6,029 nucleotides of DNA from an uncultured Collinsella sp. (GTDB taxonomy: Bacteria > Actinomycetota > Coriobacteriia > Coriobacteriales > Coriobacteriaceae), in NCBI GenBank assembly GCA_905197385.1, contig CAJJYO010000103.1, forward strand, positions 1 to 6,029, given 5' to 3'. Each line of letters opens with the position of its first letter. The first letter of the stretch is position 1. The position numbers and the translations under genes are program-made. The notes under the pieces are model-generated. The model searched no databases, was not told the DNA's origin, and saw only the letters and a list, made by a program, of their open reading frames with translations. Below are positions 1 through 4,422 of this stretch, piece after piece.

Positions 1-1126
1 GCGGCAGTATCCAGGCCCGTAACGCGCACGCTGCCCGAGGCGGGCTTAAGCAGGCCCGTGAGCAGCTTGGTGAGCGTGGTCTTGCCGGCACCGTTCTGGC
101 CGACGATGCCCACGAGCTCGCCAGGATAGAGCGTCAGGCTAAGGTCGTGTACGGCGGCGCCGCCATTGGGATAGGCAAACTCAACATGGTCGAAGGTGAG
201 TACGGGTTCGGCGTCCTTGGCATGAGGACGCAACGACGGTGCATGCGGGGAACCGGTGGGCGCCTGGGCTTCGATGGCCGCGTGGGCGGGGTCGACGATG
301 CCGGAAATCAGGCGCTCAGCCTCATCGACATCCAAGCAGGGGGTACCGCTTACCATGCCATCGGCCTCGAGGCTATTGAAGATACGCGTGACGCGAGGGC
401 AGTCGACGCCGATGGCACGAAGCTCGTCGGTATGCGCGAAGACCTCGTGGGGCTCGCCCTGCAGCGCGATTTCGCCATGGTTGAGCACGAGCACGCGGTT
501 GCAGTACTCCGAGAGCAGGGCGACCTTTTGCTCAACGACGACGATGGTGATTCCAAGTGCGCGGTTTGCCTCACGCAGCGTCTCGAAGACCAATGTGGAG
601 CTGGCGGGGTCGAGTGCCGCGGTGGGCTCGTCGAGAACCAAGACGCGCGGACGCATGGCGAGGATGGCGGCGATGGCTACCTTTTGCTTCTGTCCGCCCG
701 AGAGGGTGGCGATCTCGCGGTCGCGCAGGTCGCTGATGCCGACGGTCTCGAGCGTTTCGCTCACGCGCTGCTCGATCTGGTCGTGGGGAACGCCAAAGTT
801 CTCGAGGCCAAAGAGCATCTCGTCCTCGACGACCGAAGCGACCATCTGCGTGTCGATATCCTGCAGCACACTGCCGACGATTTGCGACACGTCTGTGAGC
901 GAGACTTCGCAGGTGTCGTGGCCGTCGACCATGACGGACCCAAAGAACGTGCCGGTGTAGTGGTGGGGCACGGCGCCCGACAGGCAGGCGGCAAGCGTGC
1001 GCCCGAGGGCCCGATGATGCCGATGAAATCTCCCTTGTTTACGCTGAGCGAGATGTGGCTGAGCGCCTGCTCGGTCTGCGTGCCATAGGAGAACGAGACA
1101 TCGTCGACGTTGATGATCGTTTCCAT
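1..1126 (-). pseudogene. Fused double ABC ATPase of an ECF-type transporter, frameshifted in the first Walker A, 3' end beyond the window
   Basis: This would be the cytoplasmic energising ATPase of an energy-coupling-factor importer, with two ABC domains in one chain. The ATG at 1126 has an AAAGG at 1136-1132. The first 43 codons read METIINVDDVSFSYG and reach GIIGPSGA. The frame then shifts: from about 998 the sequence continues in another frame as TLAACLSGAVPHHYTG and runs open to position 3. Domain 1 has LSGGQ at 704-690 and VLVLDEP ending near 624. A linker follows, then domain 2 with an intact Walker A, GQNGAGKTT, at 101-78. Compared with the expected GPSGAGKST, the residues G-K-S and one further base are missing, implying a 10-base deletion. 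If the deletion is real, domain 1 has no phosphate-binding lysine and translation terminates in the wrong frame at about 121 codons. The rest of the coding sequence looks undecayed, so the loss is recent or a sequence error. The TrpP-like gene upstream suggests it serves tryptophan uptake, although such ATPases can be shared. The transmembrane T component is not in the window. Confidence 0.85.
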
Positions 1127-1144
1127 GGATACCTTTCATAGTCA

Positions 1145-1188
1145 TTGGGGACGTTCTTTAATGACTAGTCGTTTAAGAACGTCCCCAA
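1145..1188. repeat. 44-bp near-perfect palindrome between the S-component and ATPase genes
   Basis: The arms TTGGGGACGTTCTT (from 1145) and AAGAACGTCCCCAA (to 1188) are exact reverse complements. The centre, GACTAGTC at 1163-1170, is itself palindromic. By eye 20 of 22 symmetric pairs match; the mismatches are 1159/1174 and 1162/1171. A related fragment, CTAGTCGTTTGGGACAGTC, follows at 1192-1210 and resembles part of the palindrome (CTAGTCGTTTAAGAACGTC), so the spacer looks built from repeat modules. There is no U-run after the stem on the minus strand, so it is not a standard intrinsic terminator. It could be a REP-like dispersed element or an intra-operon mRNA stem that tunes expression of the ATPase relative to the S component. 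Confidence 0.8.
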
Positions 1189-1233
1189 AAGCTAGTCGTT
1201 TGGGACAGTCTTTGCTGGTGGGGCAGCGATGAG

Positions 1234-1806
1234 TTAGTTGAGCTTCAGGGCCTTCTGGATGGGCAGATAGAGGGCGCCGACCAGAATGGCGTTAAAGACG
1301 GCGGTCATGGCAACGACGGGCAGCATGGCGGCGGCGAGCTCGCCTACCACGCCGAGCATGGCCATCTTGATGACCATGAAGATGACGCCGGAGACAAAGG
1401 TGGTCAGGAAGGTTGCGACAATGGCGATCGCGGGCTTGACCTGACCGTTCTTGCCGGCGGCGTTGACGATGCCGGCCATGAGCATGGCGGCGATGCCCTC
1501 GGCGGCAAAATCGACGAAAGGCGAAGTGGTGGTGATCTGGATCACGGCAGCCGAGATAAGGCCAATGACGAGCGCCTGGCCGATGTTGGGGCGAACGACC
1601 AGGATGGTGAGGCAGAAGGCCGAGATGATGAACTCGGGGCTGATCATGCCGCCCGAGATGCCCGAGATGGCCTTGCCGACGGTGAAGTTGAGGATGAAGC
1701 CGGCGGCGAGCAGGATGGCGAGCAGGACGAGGGCGCGGACATCGAGTTTGCCACGGTCGGCGGTCTGGACGGTGCGGGGCTGGGTGGCGGTGGTGTTCTG
1801 AGACAT
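1234..1806 (-). CDS. trpP: TrpP-like ECF transporter S component, probable tryptophan uptake protein
   Basis: A 190-residue integral membrane protein that would bind the substrate, probably tryptophan, and deliver it through an ECF transporter. The chosen start is the ATG at 1806 (MSQNTTATQ), because AAAGGA lies at 1820-1815 with 8 bases of spacing; an in-frame TTG at 1836 would add 10 residues but lies upstream of that site. After a polar N-terminus there are about six hydrophobic segments, near residues 24-42, 51-70, 75-93, 100-117, 127-150 and 158-183. Size, topology and patterns such as QALVIGLISAAV followed by TTTSPF, and a late FVSGVIF segment, match my recollection of Bacillus TrpP; this is recognition without an alignment. 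Strong support for the substrate comes from the leader upstream, which carries a Trp-Trp-Trp peptide and a terminator. The downstream partner is the double ABC ATPase, 107 bases away. Another aromatic substrate is possible but less likely. Confidence 0.78.
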   Translation of the reverse strand: MSQNTTATQPRTVQTADRGKLDVRALVLLAILLAAGFILNFTVGKAISGISGGMISPEFIISAFCLTILVVRPNIGQALVIGLISAAVIQITTTSPFVDFAAEGIAAMLMAGIVNAAGKNGQVKPAIAIVATFLTTFVSGVIFMVIKMAMLGVVGELAAAMLPVVAMTAVFNAILVGALYLPIQKALKLN

Positions 1807-1820
1807 GGTGAAAATCCTTT
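1804..1820 (-). promoter_or_regulatory. Ribosome binding site that decides the trpP start
   Basis: AAAGGA at 1820-1815 is 8 bases from the ATG at 1806-1804. It lies about 32 bases downstream of the 3' arm of the long inverted repeat (1872-1852), so folding of that arm could influence ribosome access without covering the site directly. Confidence 0.6.
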
Positions 1821-1851
1821 CGGAATGGGGGTGCAAGAGAAAAGCGGAGGC

Positions 1852-1981
1852 GCGTGATGCGAATGCGATCGGGCTCGAGATAGAAAAAGGCCCCCGGTCG
1901 AAACCGGAGGCCTTCCAATCACCTAGAGCGCAAAAACAGGCGTGAGGGACTTACTGTCGACCGATCGTATTCGCATCACGC
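1852..1981. repeat. Long inverted repeat bracketing the trp attenuator (arms 1852-1872 and 1961-1981)
   Basis: The arm at 1961-1981 and the arm at 1852-1872 are reverse complements at 20 of 21 positions; the single mismatch is 1968 against 1865 (A against C in the minus-strand RNA). In the transcript the 5' arm covers the leader-peptide codons just after the Trp run, and the 3' arm lies between the terminator and the trpP ribosome binding site. Pairing would enclose the whole terminator region, with 88 bases between the arms. The 3' arm exists only in readthrough RNA, so this stem cannot itself trigger termination at the upstream hairpin. It might act after readthrough, on translation, stability or processing. 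Confidence 0.85.
1884..1914 (-). terminator. Intrinsic terminator of the trp leader (attenuator)
   Basis: In the minus-strand RNA, 1914-1903 (AAGGCCUCCGGU) pairs with 1898-1887 in a 12-bp stem with one U-G wobble and a UUCG tetraloop (1902-1899). A run of five U (1888-1884) overlaps the stem base. It lies between the stop of the leader peptide (1951) and the trpP start (1806), within the same transcription unit. That position makes it a regulatory terminator rather than an end-of-operon one. Confidence 0.9.
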
Positions 1982-2019
1982 CACCACCAGTTGTTGAGAG
2001 ACTTCATCGTGTTCTTCAT
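1951..2019 (-). CDS. 22-residue trp leader peptide with three consecutive Trp codons
   Basis: The ATG at 2019 follows AAAGGAG at 2034-2028 with 8 bases of spacing. The peptide begins MKNTMKSLNN, continues WWW (TGG TGG TGG, 1989-1981), then RDANTIGRQ, and stops at TAA (1953-1951). It needs no function as a protein: translation speed through the Trp codons would report the level of charged tRNA-Trp. A strong ribosome binding site, a Trp triplet in a 22-codon frame, a following terminator and a TrpP-like gene downstream together make chance very unlikely. Confidence 0.9.
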   Translation of the reverse strand: MKNTMKSLNNWWWRDANTIGRQ

Positions 2020-2077
2020 GTTGGTGGCTCCTTTCGTGATGCCGTGGCGCGGTCGCACCTAGTTGCTGTTGCGCTGC

Positions 2078-2086
2078 ACTATAGCA
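2078..2086 (-). promoter_or_regulatory. Extended -10 promoter of the trp leader-trpP operon
   Basis: On the minus strand TGC TATAGT fits an extended -10 (TGn followed by a TATAAT-like hexamer, 2083-2078). This predicts a transcript start near 2071, about 50 bases before the leader-peptide ATG. No good -35 hexamer is seen at the expected spacing, which is common when the TGn extension is present. A 10-bp inverted repeat overlaps the -35 zone. Confidence 0.55.
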
Positions 2087-2104
2087 CAGCGAAGTGCGTG
2101 CGGG

Positions 2105-2127
2105 GAAATCTTTTTTGAAAAGATTTC
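2105..2127. repeat. 10-bp perfect inverted repeat at the -35 zone of the trp operon promoter
   Basis: GAAATCTTTT at 2105-2114 and AAAAGATTTC at 2118-2127 are exact reverse complements with a 3-base centre. It is an AT-rich dyad in GC-rich surroundings, and it starts about 21 bases upstream of the -10 hexamer. It could be a protein operator. Alternatively it could be an mRNA structure downstream of the dipeptidase gene. Confidence 0.6.
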
Positions 2128-2128
2128 A

Positions 2129-2143
2129 GGCGGGTTTCCCGCC
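2129..2143. repeat. Small GC hairpin downstream of the dipeptidase gene
   Basis: GGCGGG, a TTT loop (AAA on minus) and CCCGCC form a 6-bp perfect stem. On the minus strand it is followed by TGAAATCTTTT, only moderately U-rich. It may be a second, weaker terminator behind the 2161-2193 hairpin. Confidence 0.4.
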
Positions 2144-2160
2144 GGTCAAAAGGCTGGTTA

Positions 2161-2193
2161 AGCGGGCGAGGTGACTCATGTGCCCCGCCCGCT
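2161..2193 (-). terminator. GC-rich hairpin after the dipeptidase stop, probable terminator
   Basis: Twenty bases after the stop codon, minus-strand RNA 2193-2183 (AGCGGGCGGGG) pairs with 2171-2161 in an 11-bp stem containing one G-U pair and an 11-base loop. The stem is strong, but no clear U-tract follows (UAACCAGCC, then UUUU), so it is a non-canonical terminator or a 3'-end stabiliser. Its place between two same-strand transcription units fits termination. Confidence 0.55.
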
Positions 2194-2212
2194 CAGCTAG
2201 GACATGAGGGTC

Positions 2213-4014
2213 TTAGGCCTTCTTGCGACGATAGATCACGTAGGCGCAGACACCGATGATGACGACGGCGCCAACGGCCATGGCGGCCATGTTGTTGCCC
2301 TCGGACTTCTCCTCGGTGACCTCTTCCTCTTCGGCCTCTGGCTCGGTCACGTCCTCATCGGAAAGGGCCTCGTCGGCGTAGGTGATGGATTCGACCAGGC
2401 AGTCGTTGTCGGCATCGTAGTCGCTCGGGACGAACTCCTCGGAGAAATCGCCCTCCTTGAGGTAGTCGCGCATCTCCTCGAGCATGGCCTTGCACTTAAC
2501 ATAGGTGTTCTTGGTTGCAGCCTTGCCGGCCTTGTTGGCCAGGGCGGTACGGGCCTCGGTGCCTTCTTCGGCCTGCATGGCCTCGTCGACGGTCAGGTTC
2601 TGCTCGATGAGTTCCTTCTGCAGGGCGTCGAGATAGGCGCGGACGCCGGTGGCGCAGTGGTCGCGGTTCTCATAGGCGAGCGTGTTGATGTCCATGAGGA
2701 CGTAGTTGATGGAGTTCTTGGGCTCCTCGTTGTTCACGACGTCTTCCTCTTCGCAGTGATCGAAGGAGACATCCTGATCGCTGAAGTAGGGGCTGACCTC
2801 GGTGAGCAGTGCGGAGTAGAAGGGGATGGCGACGGAGAATTCGGCGTTGGAGAGCATCTCCCACTGAATGGTCGCGATCTCGGGGTCCATGCCCTGACGG
2901 ATCTGGAAGGTGTGGATCTCGGTGTTGCGGTTGGAGCCGATGGCATAGGCGCCGTCGGTGTTGGCGTTGAGGCCGGCGACATTCTCGCCGCGAGCGGCGA
3001 AGGAACGAATCATCTCAAAGGTGTTCCAGTCGGACTTGCCGGGCTGGAAGAACAGCGGCTGCATCTCGTGGACCAGGGCGCCGGTCGTGGCGCGAGCCTC
3101 TTCGCGCTCGTCCTTGACGATCTCGTAGTCGGTGCCCTCGGCAAGCGAGCCCATGAAGTAATCACGACCCTGGATATAGCGCGACCACTGGTGCATACCG
3201 GCCTCGCTAATCTCCTCGCCGTAGGTCTTGGCGACGTCGAACTTGCCGTCGGTGTACTCGGCAAAGCCCTTCTCCTTAGGCATGGACTCGATGCCTTCGG
3301 AATGGAGACAGTTCTCGGTGTCATCGAGGTCGACGTTATAGGTGAGGTTGCCGATGTTGGGGTTGAGCGAGGCGATGTCATCGGCGAGCTTCATAGCAAT
3401 CCACTGATGGCCGGAAAGCGCGGCGAACAACCAGGTCTCGGTGCTGTCGGCGATGATGATCTGGTCGTTGGAGCAGACGCCCTGCTCGTCGATCAGGCTG
3501 CCGATGAGCTCGACGCCCTCGCGGGCCGTGGCGCTCTCGCCCAGGATGATGCTGCCGTAACTGTACTCGCCCAGACCCACTTTCTCATCGATGCGGTCTG
3601 CTGCATCGGCCTCCTCGTTATAGGAAGTGCTTAGCGTGGCAGAGCAGGAGACGCCCTTCTCGTTGATTCCGGCCTCGAATAGGCGTCGGTGCGACCCATC
3701 CAGTTGGAGGGGTGGTCGCGTACATAGCTGTAACGATAGGTAGGCTTGTTCGAAGTGTATTCAAAAGCAGATTCAATCGAGCTGTACTTAAAGCCAGGTT
3801 CGTGGGCAGGTTCGATGCCGTAGTGCTTAAGATAGCGCTTGCCAAAGTCCTCGGCGCGGCCGTAGTACGTATTGCCGTCGGCCGGATAGTTTTTGCCCAT
3901 GTATATCTGCGTGCAGGCGAGCGCGGATGTCGGCATGGACATGATGGTTGCAGCTCCAAAGGCGAGGCCTATGCCTAGCTTCTTGAGCGCGTTGACGGGG
4001 TGAGTTTTCCTCAT
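2213..4014 (-). pseudogene. Secreted, membrane-anchored C69-family dipeptidase, broken by a one-base frameshift
   Basis: C69 dipeptidases are N-terminal-nucleophile hydrolases that use a cysteine exposed by processing. The ATG at 4014 follows GGGAGGG at 4024-4018. Residues 1-33 form a signal peptide (NALKKLGIGLAFGAATI, then SALA), and Cys34 begins CTQIYMGKNYPADG, the expected nucleophile context followed by GRAEDFG. The first frame is good to DAY (codon 112, 3681-3679). The homologous reading then resumes in another frame as EAGINEKGVSCSATLS from 3676. Restoring one T (TATTCGAG to TATTTCGAG) gives one frame of about 600 residues. Family-like stretches follow: SATAREGVELIGSLIDEQGV and ADSTETWLFAALSGHQW. 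The end has an acidic linker (TEPEAEEEEVTEE), a hydrophobic span (MAVGAVVIIGVCAYVIY) and a RRKKA tail, so the enzyme would sit outside the cell on a C-terminal membrane anchor. There is no LPxTG motif. As written, translation from 4014 stops about 15 codons after the shift. Apart from this shift the frame is clean, so recent inactivation or a sequence error is likely. Confidence 0.85.
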
Positions 4015-4033
4015 TTTCCCTCCCAGCGTGCGA

Positions 4034-4057
4034 AAGCCCTCTGTCGCCAGAGGGCTT
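4034..4057 (-). promoter_or_regulatory. Strong hairpin in the 5' leader of the dipeptidase gene
   Basis: AAGCCCTCTG (4034-4043) and CAGAGGGCTT (4048-4057) form a perfect 10-bp stem with a 4-base loop, ending about 10 bases before the ribosome binding site on the minus strand. In minus-strand RNA the loop is GCGA, a GNRA tetraloop, and the stem is followed by UUCGC. The U-run is too short for a convincing terminator. It may stabilise the mRNA or act as an attenuating or protein-bound leader structure. Confidence 0.5.
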
Positions 4058-4062
4058 CAGCC

Positions 4063-4200
4063 AATAAAGACACCCCATTAGCGTAACGAACTGGAAACAA
4101 TATTCATCTATGAAAGACACTTACTCGATAAGCGTGATGAAATATGCGACGAGCGGTTAATTGTACTCAGTTTGTAGCTTTACTTTAATAAAGACGCCCT
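4063..4200. repeat. Repeated AATAAAGAC motif upstream of the dipeptidase gene
   Basis: AATAAAGACACCCC at 4063-4076 and AATAAAGACGCCCT at 4187-4200 match at 12 of 14 positions. A shorter AATAAAG occurs at 4217-4223. On the minus strand they read GTCTTTATT. They flank the candidate promoter and may be regulator sites or remnants of a small duplication. Otherwise the 4086-4249 spacer holds no gene that I can see. Confidence 0.35.
4160..4188 (-). promoter_or_regulatory. Candidate promoter of the dipeptidase gene
   Basis: On the minus strand TACAAT (4165-4160) is a good -10 hexamer, with TTAAAG (4188-4183) at 17-base spacing as a weak -35. It would start a transcript near 4153, with an untranslated leader of about 140 bases that includes the 4034-4057 hairpin. 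This rests on visual consensus matching only, in an AT-rich spacer where chance matches are common. Confidence 0.35.
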
Positions 4201-4249
4201 GTAATTACTGTAGCCGAATAAAGTAGCTGGGAATGCCTGAAATGAAAAT

Positions 4250-4284
4250 CCCCTGCTGTTTGGCAAATGCATAAACAACAGGGG
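4250..4284 (-). terminator. Intrinsic terminator of the lipid kinase-miniprotein unit
   Basis: In the minus-strand RNA, 4284-4273 (CCCCUGUUGUUU) pairs with 4261-4250 (AAACAGCAGGGG) over 12 bp with one U-G wobble and an 11-base loop. AUUUUCAUUU follows. It lies 36 bases after the stop of the 30-codon gene. The wobble pair works only in minus-strand RNA (the plus strand would have a C-A mismatch), which supports the minus orientation. Confidence 0.85.
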
Positions 4285-4320
4285 AGACGATAATTGGATG
4301 AATATCATACCAATGTGGAA

Positions 4321-4413
4321 TTACTTCTTCCGGCGGTGGATCACGTTAATCGCATAGCCGACGAGCATGGCCAGAACAATGACGATAAAGCCGAGCAGGG
4401 GATTGTCGTTCAT
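4321..4413 (-). CDS. 30-residue single-pass membrane miniprotein, function unknown
   Basis: The ATG at 4413 is preceded by a near-ideal AGGAGGA (4424-4418), which overlaps the TAG stop of the lipid kinase gene (4425-4423). The peptide starts MNDNPLLG, has a hydrophobic span of about 17 residues (FIVIVLAMLVGYAINVI, 9-25), and ends in a basic HRRKK tail before TAA at 4323-4321. By the positive-inside rule the C-terminus would be cytoplasmic. The gene is co-transcribed with the kinase and ends before a clear terminator, so it belongs to that unit. The association suggests a role at the membrane, perhaps as a partner of the lipid kinase, but no family is recognised. The strong ribosome binding site, operon position and protein-like composition argue for a real gene. 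Confidence 0.75.
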   Translation of the reverse strand: MNDNPLLGFIVIVLAMLVGYAINVIHRRKK

Positions 4414-4422
4414 GGGGTCCTC

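Larger units (their letters stand above)
1884..2019 (-). promoter_or_regulatory. Ribosome-mediated tryptophan attenuator, with candidate alternative pairings
   Basis: The element comprises the Trp-rich leader peptide, a spacer and the terminator. Two shorter pairings could switch it. RNA 1982-1976 (GGCGUGA, beginning in the third Trp codon) is exactly complementary to 1945-1939 (UCACGCC). RNA 1964-1957 (UCGGUCGA, the I-G-R codons) can pair over 8 bp, one a wobble, with 1901-1894 (UCGACCGG), the loop and 3' arm of the terminator. A ribosome stalled on the Trp codons would leave 1964-1957 free to invade the terminator; one that reaches the stop at 1951 would cover it and let the terminator form. 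The overall attenuator is well supported by its layout. The exact antiterminator is inference, since 8 bp must compete with a 12-bp stem. Confidence 0.72.

Noticed and set aside
998..1003. Programmed frameshift in the ABC ATPase
   Set aside because: The shift coincides with loss of the invariant GKS residues and there is no slippery sequence, so a deletion explains it better than recoding.
147..1088. Long plus-strand open frame opposite the ABC ATPase
   Set aside because: It is an antisense shadow produced by the G/C-rich third positions of the minus-strand gene. The minus strand shows real ABC motifs (LSGGQ, DEP, GAGKTT), while the plus frame resembles no family.
1145..1210. Intergenic palindrome as a CRISPR array or insertion-sequence end
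   Set aside because: There are no regularly spaced repeats with unique spacers, no transposase, and no target-site duplication visible.
1807..1836. TTG at 1836 as an upstream start for trpP
   Set aside because: It would place the AAAGGA ribosome binding site inside the coding region. ATG 1806 is correctly spaced from that site.
1292..1918. Minus-strand open frames of about 200 codons overlapping trpP and its leader
   Set aside because: They are Pro/Arg/His-rich out-of-frame readings that start within the attenuator. The trpP frame gives hydrophobic membrane segments and has a good ribosome binding site.
2204..3634. 476-codon plus-strand open frame opposite the dipeptidase
   Set aside because: Its Val/Gly/Leu/Asp-heavy composition is typical of an antisense shadow, it has no recognisable domain, and the minus strand encodes a clear C69 protein over the same bases.
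4086..4120. Nine-codon frame from an ATG in the dipeptidase leader as a second regulatory leader peptide
   Set aside because: It has no ribosome binding site, no run of a single amino acid and no downstream terminator arrangement like that of the trp leader.
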